A DNA stretch of 31,645 bases from Nemertoderma westbladi. Taxonomy: Eukaryota > Xenacoelomorpha > Nemertodermatida > Nemertodermatidae. The notes below the pieces were generated by a model. The model searched no databases, was not told the origin of the DNA, and worked only from the letters and a program-made list of their open reading frames with translations. Positions 11,566 through 21,418 of the stretch are shown here, piece after piece. The position numbers and the translations under genes were made by a program. The stretch spans positions 1 through 31,645 of the forward strand of contig JAUCBJ010005276.1 of the NCBI GenBank assembly GCA_032718475.1, in the 5' to 3' direction. How positions within the stretch are numbered: the first letter of the stretch is position 1; each line of letters starts with the position of its first letter.

Positions 11566-13062
11566 TAATTGGTTTAAAGCTCATCTATCCCATCATAGTA
11601 GACATGTACCGAACAACAAGAGTCCCACAAGAAATGAAAACAAATAAGTTGGTGCCAGTTCCCAAGAAGGGCAACCTAACACTCTACGGTTCTTTTCGGG
11701 GAATCTCATTGATCTCGATTGCTGCAAAGCTATACAATAGAATTATATTAAATCGCATCAGGGATCCCATTGAGAGACTGCTCCGTGGAAATCAGAATGA
11801 GTTCCGTAAAGGTCGTGGGACCCTGGAGCCCATTTTGGCACTTAGAAGGATAATTGAAGTGTTATCAAAAAAGAAAGACAGGCATCTGGCTGTTATCTTT
11901 GTTGACTTCTTCAAGGCCTTTGATTCAGTCTCTCGCTCACGTATGTTCAGCATACTTTCAATATATGGGATTCCTGATGAAATTATTGCAGCAATCAGAT
12001 CAGTATACGATGGTTCGACAACATTTGTGTCTACTGTTGACGGTGACACAGAACCATTTGAAGTGTTATGGGGCGTCCTCCAGGGAGACACACTTGCACC
12101 ATTCTTGTTCATAATTGTTGTTGACTATGTTCTACGCATGTCCTTAGATCATCATAATGATGATGGGGTGATGATAACTCCACCCACTGGCTCCAGAAGT
12201 CGAGGAAATCCTGCCAAGTACCTAACTGATCTAGACTTTGCTGATGACTTAGGAGTACTCTCAGAATCACTAGAGGGAGCCCAACGGCTCCTCAGCTCAT
12301 TAAAACATGCTGCTTCTAGTGTTGGTCTTTTTATTAACACCAGAAAGACCAAAATTTTGACAGTTAACTTTGAAAGTCCTCAGCAAGTCTCTGATCGGAT
12401 GAGCATAAGCTCAAAAGATGGTATGCTTGGGCATGTGGATGACTTCTGTTACCTGGGATCATGGATCCGGAAGTCAGGTGAGGACCTTCGAATACGTAAG
12501 GGAAAGGCATGGGCAGCCTTGAATAGGCTTTCCAGGATTTGGAAGTCACCGAGAATTATTCGGAAACTTAAGGTCCGATTATTTAGAGCAGCAGTAGTTC
12601 CAGTACTCCTCTATGGGAGTCCATGCTGGGCTCTAACTGCTGAGGACACCAAATCTCTGGATGGCACATTCACAAGAATGCTACGCCGGGTTCATTGTGT
12701 CAAGTACAATGCACACATCTCCAACTAGACACTATATAACATTGGAGGTGTCTCATTGGTTCCCCCAAGCTTGACACTAGAACAAAATCGCCTCCGCTTT
12801 GCAGGACATTGCTTTCGCCGTGAGGACCAGCCAGTGCATAATCTTGTACTTTGGCAGCCTCATGGAGTGAATAAGCATGGTGGACAGCCCATGACTTTCT
12901 TGAGACCATCTTAAAGGACACTGGCCTTGAAGATGCGGATGATCTAGCAAATGTTATGGGTGATAGGGAGTTGTGGCGGTGCATTTTTGTTGATAAGCCG
13001 GCACAGCATTCTTAAAATTGCAGCTGCAATGCAGCATGCCGATCCTAGTAGTAGTAGTAATC
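11566..13062 (+). pseudogene. 5'-truncated LINE reverse transcriptase, inserted in the minisatellite
   Basis: Open from about 11568 to a TAG at 12726-12728. Reverse-transcriptase motifs appear in order: VPVPKKGNLT, FRGISLISIAAKLYNRIILNRI, palm motif A FVDFFKAFDSVSR, GVLQGDTLAPFLF, motif C LDFADDLGVLSES, KTKILTVNFES, then DDFCYLGSWI and VVPVLLYGSPCWAL. After the TAG the same frame continues with coding similarity (LRFAGHCFRREDQPVHNLVLWQP). The frame shifts near 12895 and then continues (LETILKDTGLEDADDLANVMGDRELWR) to TAA at 13013-13015. The endonuclease domain and start are missing, so the copy is dead. It ends in a (TAG)n run at 13043-13054 and is flanked on both sides by 21-bp units, so it landed in the array. 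Clade is not certain; the layout resembles RTE/L1-like LINEs. Confidence 0.9.
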
Positions 13063-13232
13063 TTTTCCTATAGCATTGGAATCTGGTCCTATAGCATTGG
13101 AATCTGGTCCTATAGCATTAGAATCTGGTCCTATAGATTGGAATCTGGTCCTATAGCATTGGAATCTGGTCCTGTAGCACTGGTATCTGGTCCTATAGCA
13201 TTGGAATCTGGTCCTATAGCATTGGAATCTGG
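13063..13232. repeat. Distal remnant of the 21-bp minisatellite
   Basis: About eight units of the same minisatellite follow the LINE 3' end and abut the recombinase pseudogene. Read on the minus strand they fuse in frame to that pseudogene, adding DSNAIGP-type repeats to its C-terminus. Confidence 0.95.
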
Positions 13233-14705
13233 AGCAGTAGTTCCAGGATGTGAAAGAGCAAATTTGAATGCCCTTTGATGTCTATCACGTGCTGCTAAAG
13301 CCTCACTGGTTGACTGAACAGCATCATATGTCCGTAATTGTGTATCCCTAGAATGACCCATTGAGTGAGCAGCGTTTTCTTTTTCATGGACTTCTCCTGG
13401 TAGTCTTTGGTTGAAAAAACTCTTGGCGTGCCGAAAACTAGTCGATCCTGCCTTCGACTTGGAACCTGGGACGAGTTTTTGCCACAGGTTATTAAGTGGG
13501 ATGCTGGTGTTGTTAAGTTGCTCTCCATTACGTTTCACAAATACGAAACTTGAATCAGAAGACAACGTACGAGAAGTGTATAATGTGCGACCGATATAAA
13601 CCCATTTCTTTAATAAAACGTAATCCTTATAGCTAATGATAATTTTCTGTGGTCCATAAAATCCTGAGGTCTTTTGATTTGGTACTTGAAAAATAAACAC
13701 ATTATTACCGCTGATATCTTTGGTTACAAAACCCTCCTTGAAATGTTTCAGTTTTAAGTTCTTTACAACACACTCTTGCAATCCCATGTCGTATATTATT
13801 AGACTTATAAGATACGTTTGCATTTCTGTCAGTTCGTCTTTGTCATCAACGTCAGGTAACCTTGTAATATTGTCGCGAATTTTATCAATATATGAAGACG
13901 TCTGAAACTTATTTATCTCCACAGCTGTAGGCATGGTTTTCGTAGCCCTTTGGCGAACTGTATAGGCGTGCTTTCTAACATCGGACTACTGTCGCCGTTG
14001 TAAATCTTTTGTCACTGTCAGGCCTTTCACGGCCCCGCTAACATCATTTAAGACAAGAAATTCAAAGTATCTCTGAAGTCTCCTTAGTACGGTTTTCAGT
14101 GTATTGGCAGACCGGGTGCCACCACCACGAATTTTCTCAGAAGCTACTTGACAGTATGCATTATGTAATTTCTGGGGATCACTTATCTCATCGAACCTTA
14201 GTATGTAGTTCTCTTTATTATCACCCATATGTTTAAAGAATGTTCTCACACTCGAAGCTATATCATTAAGATATCCCTCTCTCTATCTTTTAATGATTCT
14301 TCATTATAATATGCTTTCAAATAATCCATAAATTGAGGTTCACCTACCAGCGTCAATAGCAGGTAGTATATAACGACTTGGATCATGTAACATTCGTTCA
14401 CGCTCTGAATCTCCGGGTAGAAGATTGTGTTTACAAGTCAGATGGTCACCAATCTTGTAAAAACATTTATTGCAAATTAAGCACCGCGATATTCGACGAT
14501 TCGGTTTCTTTTTACCGCTTTTATATAATCTTATCACACCAGATTTCTTAAAATATAGTTCTTTACTCTCCAGAGACAGCCGGCTTAAAACCCCAGCATG
14601 TTGTATTTGGTGTCGATTGCGTAGATGATCATTAATTCGAAGCGTTTCTTTGTGACAGAGTTTACAGATTCTAGGTATATGAGAGTCTTTTGATTTTTGT
14701 GACAT
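13233..14705 (-). pseudogene. Zinc-finger/tyrosine-recombinase protein, degenerate and truncated
   Basis: The N-terminal part (14705-14340) has two C-x2-C-x9-H-x4-H fingers: CKLCHKETLRINDHLRNRH and CLICNKCFYKIGDHLTCKH. It is followed by a middle region (SANTLKTVLRRLQRYFEFL, SAM-like core-binding fold) and a C-terminal recombinase domain. Counting from the Met at 13934, Lys88 (QKTSG), Arg168 (TSFRHA), His194 (SMGHS) and Tyr203 (RTYDA) fit the phage-integrase-fold catalytic set; the first Arg position appears to be Glu54 (GLQEC). Lesions seen: a frame change near 14345, a second in a GAGAGAGG run near 14265, and an in-frame TAG at about 13984 between QRRQ and SDVRKHAY. After residue 234 the frame runs into minisatellite. 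The family resembles Crypton-like or domesticated recombinases. The GCTGGTAGGT near 14345 could alternatively be a splice donor. Confidence 0.75.
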
Positions 14706-14747
14706 GGAAACATCATCACAATCTCCACTCCATTGGTATCAATGCAA

Positions 14748-14775
14748 TCTACGGAGAAAAAAAAACAAATTATAT
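14748..14775 (-). other. Candidate splice acceptor 5' of the recombinase pseudogene
   Basis: On the minus strand a nine-T run followed by CTCCGTAG precedes ATTGCATTG about 40 bp before the ATG at 14705. It is a textbook polypyrimidine tract plus AG. If used, the gene had an upstream 5' exon and is not a processed retrocopy. Confidence 0.45.
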
Positions 14776-15640
14776 AATGAAGTATAAATAATTTGAATAC
14801 TGGAGGGCTTATCTGAACTAAGTTAATGTATAATCAACTCAATATATAACTGACTGGGACTGTATTGTCGAGCCACGAAGTGAGCGAAGCCTTAGCATAT
14901 GGGTACCATTAACGAGTTGTCTGTCGTAGTCGTCACTCGTCTAACTTTTGATCACTAATAACTTTGTAATTCCTTGAGGATATTAAACCAAACTTTGTAT
15001 GTACTGTATGTAGTACGTCAAAAGATTAGAAAGAATATGAGGTTTGGTCAAAAATCAGACAGTCTTTCAGTCGGTACCAGTAGGTATTCTAGCGGTACCG
15101 CATCACTTCGTCTAGGTTTAATAACTTTAGCATTGCATCAATTTTGATGAAACTTTCACAGATTGACGTATGGAATGTTCGTAATTCAATGAGTACATAG
15201 AGTTTATAGCTTCCCACAATTTCACGGTCCGTCACTAGGAGGCGCTAAATATCACTTCGTCTAGGCGCCGTACCTGGGCGGGAAATTTACAAATTGTCCC
15301 TCCATCCACTAATTTCATTCATAAGAGAGGCAGGTGTATGCTGGCCCGGTTGATGTTTACATACTTACTGTATATACATAGAAGCTCAGCTGAGAAGTGG
15401 ATTGGTTGCAAGTACTATAGATTACAGCTTCTCAGGTTAACTGAGTCTCGTGCTGCGCGAAAGCCCCACAAACATGTAACTTACTGTATTTACGCGAATA
15501 AGTTATACCCACCCACCCCGCCCGGGGTTGGGGTATAGGCAGGGCCGCATTTAGGAAAAGACCAACTACGCCAGAAATAGTAAATAATAAATGTAGTATA
15601 ACTAGTAGGCTAAATTATATATTACCAACAAACTGAGGGG
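14776..15640. other. Non-coding repeat-like region with CACTTCGTCTAGG words
   Basis: No gene is seen. The word ATCACTTCGTCTAGG occurs near 15103 and 15251, and a related inverted word CACGAAGTGAGCGAAGCC near 14874. The phrase TAATAACTTT recurs (14955, 15119). This suggests a decayed dispersed element of about 400 bp (roughly 14870-15275), but no clean ends or target duplication were found. Confidence 0.4.
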
Positions 15641-15692
15641 GTAGATTCTGGGGTCTAACTCCCTTTAAAGGGAGTTAGACCCCAGAATCTAC
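15641..15692. repeat. Perfect 52-bp palindrome (26-bp arms, no spacer)
   Basis: Arm 15641-15666 (GTAGATTCTGGGGTCTAACT, then CCCTTT) is followed at once by its exact reverse complement, 15667-15692. It lies 4 bp past the stop codon of the minus-strand gene at 15697, so in that transcript it would form a long hairpin at the start of the 3' UTR. Confidence 0.95.
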
Positions 15693-15696
15693 GCCG

Positions 15697-16253
15697 CTAA
15701 CAGATATGATACCAACCATTCTGCTGGGTTGTAGCCGCATCAAACTCCTCCTGTGTCGTGGGCGCATCAAGCTCCTGAAAAATATCACCGATACCCTGGT
15801 AACATGTGTCATTGTTGGCCATCTGTTGCATGGCAATGCCTGCGTTCGGCAGTGTAGTTGGTTGTGGAACATCATGCCACGATGCAGAAGCGTTAACCGA
15901 TGGACCTGCGTTAAAATATAGGGCAACAAAATATACAATCACAGTAAGGAAGGATGGAATGTGCCCTTTGTTATGAAACTGGCGTTTGTGACACTTAGAA
16001 AAACACCATTGACATTTGAACGGACTCTAAGCAAGATTATATTTTACTTCTCGATATATGGCTTGGCTGTCTGTCTCTCTACCCGATAGTCTATTTTAAA
16101 AAGTTTAAATACCTCCATGTTCTTCTGAACTTACATCAACTTCATCCAATGAACTTTCTGGTTCTTCTAAGTCAGGTGGTATTTCTGAACTTACATCAAC
16201 TTCATCCAATGAACTTTCTGGTTCTTCTAAGTCAGGTGGTGCGACGCTGTTAT
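15697..16253 (-). CDS. Last two exons of an unrecognised acidic protein
   Basis: Exon A (16253-16113) follows an acceptor TTTATTACAG and ends GGAG|GTATTT. Exon B (15905-15697) follows TTTTAACGCAG and ends in TAG at 15697-15699. Phases agree: exon A ends with one base of a Gly codon that exon B completes. Exon A encodes two copies of a 20-residue acidic block (PPDLEEPESSLDEVDVSS...), exact 60-bp duplications at the DNA level. Exon B starts PSVNASASWHDVPQP and ends EEFDAATTQQNGWYHIC, rich in Gln, Thr, Asp and Asn. No domain is recognised; it could be a low-complexity regulatory or scaffold region. Upstream exons were not found. The model is a splice inference and no start codon is seen. Confidence 0.5.
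16121..16240. repeat. 60-bp tandem duplication inside exon A
   Basis: Two adjacent 60-bp copies differ only at their outer edges. Each contains, on the minus strand, GATGTAAGTTCAG, which holds a consensus-like 5' splice site (GTAAGT), so duplication of the coding block also duplicated a potential alternative donor. Confidence 0.9.
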
Positions 16254-17503
16254 CTGTAATAAATTAATTGGTGTTGAGCTAATGAAACTAAAAATTAAGG
16301 TACAGTCATGTTTCAGGTGCCGAAAAATGCTACACCAGACCAGACCGTACAGTTACGTATACAAGTATACAATTAATACAGCAATACAGAATTACTATTA
16401 ACATATTAACATATTAACTGTATATAATTAGATAAGGTAAATAAAATCGACAGGTTCGTTTTATATTCATTTAATTTTATACAGTATGTAACTTTAATTA
16501 CGTATATTTTATAATAAAACCGCAGTGTATTCATGCATGGTGGCAAAAATGAATAATTGTGCTATTTTTGCATACTGTATGTTTCTATAATCAATATTTG
16601 TGCTAAATTTACGTTTAAATTGCGCTTTTAATAATTGCCAAATTAATTTAGGGCAATTATGCGTTTCTGCTCGCTGGTTGGTCAAGAGTCCAGCTGGGAG
16701 AACCCTGGATCTGACCGATCATGTGAGAAGAATAGACATTGTGTCATTCTTGTTTAGTTTTGTATTAGCCATCTCGAATTTGTTGAATTTGCACTTCCGT
16801 TTGGACTGTAAATTTGCTGCTTTTCTGCTAAAAATGTAACTTTGCAATTGGATTACTGCTTGGTCTGATTATTGATTTCTTTCTGAATCACTACAATGTA
16901 ATATAATATATAATCACTACAATGTAATAAATCTCAACCAATTCGTTGTTTCTTCGACGACTGTCTGACTGTTTGATGTTTTATTACGCTGTTACGGTAA
17001 CAACCCATGAAAAGTCCAGTAGTATACCGCCTACCGGATCCTAGTAACGATATACCTTACTGAGTAGAATCCAGCAGTGTATACGGGCTCGTACAGTATC
17101 TGACAATAATTCCCAGTCCAGGGTGTCTAAACAAACAGATACTAAGTACGCAAACTACTACTGGCGAGGAACGGAGCCTGATGTCTATTCTAATACTTGG
17201 GCGAGTCAAATGCCCGGGCAGACAAAAGAGGATACCCGGCCTCTAACCGGTGAGGTAGATGTACAGTCTACGGTGACAGACCAAACTCACGGGAAAACAA
17301 TCCCCGCGCAGCGAATCCTAACTATCTCTAATGGATCTAAATACTAGCGTAACAATACTGCCGACAGAAAAGCAGTCAAAAGGGTGACCCACAATACCTC
17401 TTATGTGCCGTAACTAAATATTAAATATCTCCTCAAATTACAAAACTACAGAAATATGTAGTAGAAACTATAGATAAATCCTACAGAAAAGTAACCTATT
17501 ATA
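16254..17503. other. AT-rich intergenic or intronic DNA
   Basis: No confident gene is seen. From 17084 to 17347 the plus strand has a less AT-rich frame (includes KYANYYWRGTEPDVYSNTW) ending in TAG, but it lacks an ATG, resembles nothing I know and has no clear splice borders, so it is not called. The rest is AT-rich with short repeats such as ACTACAATGTAATA (16910-16930). Confidence 0.4.
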
Positions 17504-17887
17504 CGCCGTTTTACTAGGTTTTAGTGATTTTAATCAAAATAACAATACCGGGCGCTAGCTACTCAATAAGCTAGTCGCACGCTATAGGCTCAATACTTAC
17601 AAACTGACGCCAAAGCTCTCTCCTCCTTATCCACAACTCAACCGGGCAATTACGGTGTTACTGTTAGCTAGTGTGTGTGTCTCAAGACGCGTGTGCGTGT
17701 TTACGAATAAAACAATTTAGGTGTATCGCCGTTATACTAGGTTTTAGTGATTTTAATCAAAATAACAATACCGGGCGCTAGCTACTCAATAAGCTAGTCG
17801 CACGCTATAGGCGCAATACTTACAAACTGACGTCAAAGATCTCTCCTCCTTATCCACAACTCAACCGGGCAATTACGGTGTTACTGT
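17504..17887. repeat. 161-bp direct duplication with a strong minus-strand splice donor
   Basis: Copies at 17504-17664 and 17727-17887 (offset 223 bp) differ at only a few sites. They are separated by about 60 bp containing TGTGTGTG and GCGTGTGCGTGT. On the minus strand each copy carries GTCAGTTT|GTAAGTATT, a near-consensus 5' splice site (donors at 17599-17600 and 17822-17823), preceded by a purine-rich stretch GGATAAGGAGGAGAGA. This looks like a duplicated first exon plus promoter-proximal segment, but no start codon or downstream partner exon was tied to it. A stem CTAGCTACTCAATAAGCTAG is also present in both copies. Confidence 0.8.
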
Positions 17888-18196
17888 AGTAACTACACCC
17901 GTGATCGGCACTAATACCAGATTCTGAGATAAGAGAATAGGTGTTAATTACTACCATACGTTAGCTGATCTGGTATACATATTTATTCTACAACTTTGTT
18001 ACTGCGGTGGTTAGCAGTAAATACCTATCAGTACGTGGCAAGTGCGCGGTAGGATGTTAGTAAACCTCACTAGGCCAAACATGAGCCGGTAGCAGAAAGC
18101 TGCCTCTTGCAAGAAAAAAAGGCACTTTTTTCACTATAAAATATTGCTACTATTTTTCTTGAGTAGTATTTTTTGAGAACCTCGACCGCTCGACGA
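17888..18196. other. Non-coding spacer
   Basis: No gene is seen. The spacer holds a short hairpin GGTAGCAGAAAGCTGCC near 18091 and an A-run near 18113. It was checked as a tRNA-like fold and does not have tRNA box A/B sequences. Confidence 0.4.
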
Positions 18197-20165
18197 TATA
18201 CAGTCGGGGTCTCAAAGTGCATCTGTTCTTTGAGATTTTCTCAAAGTTTTTCTAAAAGTGTCTAAAAGTCATTACATTACTCCCAACGGCCGCTTTGAAT
18301 TCTTGTAGACACTTTTAGTTGGGAATCTCAAAGTGATTTCCTGCTTTTAGGCACTTTGAATTCTTTGAGAAATGTCACTTTGAGTTAGTTTGCGGCACTT
18401 TGAATTCTTTGAGAAAATAAACTCCGAGGTATTCCTGATTGACAGCTCGTGGTAAGTTAACTGAGAGGCAGAGGCATTCTCGGGGAACAATATTATGCGG
18501 GCAACAAAGTGATACTTGTGTGCTGGCCAGTTGTTGCATAGAAGCTATATTCCCATTAATTTGTCAAATTGAGGTTCCTGAGGTCATTACGGGATGGGTT
18601 TTCGGTCGCAAGTACAAATTGAATTTACGGCACCCTAAAGTCTTTCTAAAAAACATTCATTCAAATAATACATGAAACATAATTTGTGAAACAAGATTAA
18701 TGCTTGACAAGATTGATTATTTTAATAACATAATACAATATCAGATTAACAATTAATATAAGAGAAACTGCACTGTAGTACCTCTGTGTATACGCAGTTT
18801 CATTATAATGACCTAAAGAAACCCTGTTGGGAGAAAGCTTGTAATAACATTTGTTATTCATTTCATTAGTAACCTCAGGTCAAACCGTACTACCTTAACT
18901 GTTTAATTAATATGATAACTATGTTGACGAGAGCGCGAGAATTCCTTAAAAACAAAGAAAGGCTTTCAAGTTTCAAGAACGATAGAACGGCTACAGTCTT
19001 GTGTTGTTTTAGCTTAATAGAGATATTAAAATATCCCCTGTCGCTGGCGTTTATATTTGAGCATATTTGAAATGTTTGCCTCAAATTCAATTGATGTGTA
19101 CCGCCTTCTGGCAAAGCGGCACCCAGTTTAAACTATCAATCACAGCTAGTGAGTATTGACCCACGGTCGGCGACCTTCAAACAAACAGGTGCAGAGTCGG
19201 AAAGAACTGTCACATGCTTTGCTTGGCTTGTGGTACCATTTGATTACATAATAGATTTTGGCAGACTGGGCGGTCGCTCTGACCATATGCATTGCGCACC
19301 AACAATGCCTAAAACATCTATGGGAATAGCCAATTAGTGCGCTTGAATCATTTATCTTTATCCCTGCCTCTATCGTTATTCTTTACTTTGTATAACACAA
19401 TTTACAGTGCGGCAAAGTATGGCTGGTTGACCATTGAAATGCATTGGTAAAGGTATTCGGCGTTCACGTGGGCTAAACAAATTTAAACAGTACAGTTTTA
19501 GCACTATACATTAATATAGATAGGGCAACAGACAAACTGTCTATGACACAAATACCAACACATTCCGATAGCCCGCAATTATGGCGCCTCCAAAGAGTCC
19601 AAATATAAATTAATAAAATCCTCTATGAAACAATAAAAATACCTACAAAAAATACTGCTGTATTAAATATTAGTTACTGCAGTAACATATAACAATTACT
19701 GCATTAACAAATATTTATTACTGCAATAATCAATATTAATAAATTAATAAATAATTGAATAAAAATTAATACTGCAGTAATCAATATTAATAAATAATTG
19801 AATAAAAATTTCTACTGCAGTAACAAATTATTTGTTACTGCAGAAAAATACAATTTTTTATTACTGCAGTAAGTTTAATTCTTACTTTCAGTAACAAATA
19901 TTTATTACTGCAGTATTTTTTGGAGGCATCTTTATTGTTTCATAGAGGTTTTTATTACTTATATTTTACCCTATAGTCAAAGTCAATATACCCCATACCA
20001 TAGCCAGCTTCAGGCAGGACTGTATGAAATGACTGACAGTACTAATTTGAGATCTTTGAGGACACACTTTGTCATTTTCTTGGACCACTTTTAGAAATTT
20101 GAGACACTTTTAGTTCTTTGAGAAAATCTCAAAGAACAGATGCACTTTGAGACCCCGACTGTATA
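18197..20165. mobile_element. 1.96-kb non-autonomous pogo/Tc1-like transposon with perfect 46-bp inverted ends
   Basis: The element spans 18201-20161. Its terminal 46 bp (starting CAGTCGGGGTCTCAAAGTGC) are identical in inverted orientation at both ends. The insertion site reads TATA on both sides (18197-18200, 20162-20165), consistent with a TA duplication. CAGT ends plus TA sites are the signature of Tc1/mariner elements, and CAGTCG starts are common in the pogo branch. Subterminal words ACTTTGAATTCTTTGAG and CTAAAAGTGTCT repeat inside both ends. No transposase (D,D,D/E motif) was recognised in the 1.6-kb interior, so it would need help in trans. Confidence 0.8.
19600..19968. mobile_element. 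Nested inverted-repeat element with TTACTGCAGTAA palindromes
   Basis: Left arm (about 19600-19655, containing CCTCTATGAAACAATAAA and CAAAAAATACTGC) and right arm (about 19912-19968) are inverted copies with a few mismatches. The interior is nearly pure A/T broken by at least six CTGCAG sites, several in the perfect 12-bp palindrome TTACTGCAGTAA or one-base variants. The element lies inside the larger CAGTCG transposon. No coding capacity. Confidence 0.75.
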
Positions 20166-21418
20166 CTTTGAGAACCATTAGCAAAAGATCCATAAAATTA
20201 GAAGGCTTACTACCCAGTCACACTTACGTCTACATCTTACGGCCTATGTATGTAGTATGGGCCTATATGGCAGTGAAGGTTAATGGAAGATACTGTACTA
20301 CTGTAAGATAAAACCATATAACTCACAAGTTGACATACTATACCATATATATCCATTACCTGTAGATCAATTTTACTTAAAACTAAGTTTTTTCAGTTAC
20401 ATGGTTTTGACTTAAGAGGGCAGTATAATGTATTTGGTTTAGCAGTTTAAAAACAGTTTAGCAGTTGGATTTATTGTTGTCCACTTGGTTATTAAAATAG
20501 AAAGTATTTCGGTCCAATGCCATTATGTCATCTGATTCACCTAACTATTCTGACGTCACACGTATGTTTTATTTTTCCCCAACTGGTACCATTCCACAGT
20601 GAGGCATCCCTAACACGGTGTGGGGTCTGGGTCTGACTTACACCTCGCCTCGGTGGAAAGAAATTAAATAGCGTTGTAATTTTTTCTTACAACTCGTGTA
20701 AAATCTGTAATCCTTTCTTTCTTCTCGACTCAAGAATCTCGAGCATTAATGGTACCTTGGTTAGGGAAAGATGCGGCATAAACTATTACTTCGGCTCTAC
20801 TGCTGCCCGCATTAATATATTTTATTTTGACTTTAACTAAGAATCCACAAAGCGCCAGATTATACAAGTATACAATATACAAAATCAATGGAACCAAAAA
20901 CAAACTTTAAGTGAAGTAAAAGTTAAGTTTTATTCGGTTGTAAGGACAGGGATTACGCATTAACCTCTAGAACTAATGTGATATTTGTGAGAGGAGTTGT
21001 TAGGTTAAATAAAATATCGGAGCCGTTTTTAGCTAAAAAGACCAGACGGCAAAGAGGTTATCCCGATAAAGGATATAAATATATACAGTACAAATACTGT
21101 ATACATAAAACCATGCCGCTGCAAAGTGCTCCCAATTCACTGAATTGTTAAAGTGATCGTTTATTGTTTTGGTAAAAAAGGAATAAGTGCAGGAATAAGT
21201 GCATGGGAATAAGTGGGAATCGGTTGAAGGGGGAGGAGGTATATGACTCGACAATCCGATAAATTTATAAGTTTCACTTCGGTTCATTGATTGATTTCGT
21301 TTATGTTGCATTAAATCAGATTCACTGAAAACATTAATAACCTTAAAATCAATGTATTTGATCAGTTACAAATATATATAGTTCACTACAAAATACAACA
21401 ATTTTGTTACCGGTAACT
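20166..21418. other. Intergenic DNA with one satellite-like unit
   Basis: No gene is seen. At 21140-21178 the minus strand reads TTTACCAAAACAATAAACG then ATCACTTTAAC, a single inverted copy of part of the 68-bp satellite unit. A TGACGTCA octamer sits at 20550. The segment 20590-20660 is less AT-rich but has no open frame worth calling. Confidence 0.45.

Larger units (their letters stand above)
5065..13242. other. Inferred 8.16-kb insertion splitting a recombinase gene
   Basis: The words AGCAGTTGTT (5065-5074) and AGCAGTAGTT (13233-13242) are direct repeats with one mismatch in ten. They sit exactly where the two halves of the minus-strand recombinase protein stop and resume. The DNA between (5075-13232) is a 109-bp MITE, 360 bp of AT-rich sequence, the 21-bp minisatellite and a LINE. 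No GT donor lies next to the upstream half, which argues against an ordinary intron. No terminal inverted repeats are seen, so the inserting agent is unknown. The minisatellite may have expanded after a smaller insertion. Confidence 0.45.

Noticed and set aside
17084-17347. Possible exon reading KYANYYWRGTEPDVYSNTW
   Set aside because: It has no ATG, no family resemblance and no convincing splice borders; composition alone was not enough.
18085-18115. tRNA-like hairpin near GGTAGCAGAAAGCTGCC
   Set aside because: No A-box or B-box and no cloverleaf could be drawn.
18439-19337. Short frames inside the CAGTCG element as a possible transposase
   Set aside because: They start at non-ATG codons, are under 80 residues, and show no DDE or helix-turn-helix motif.
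20548-20557. TGACGTCA cAMP-response-element-like octamer
   Set aside because: A single octamer with no gene or other promoter signs nearby.
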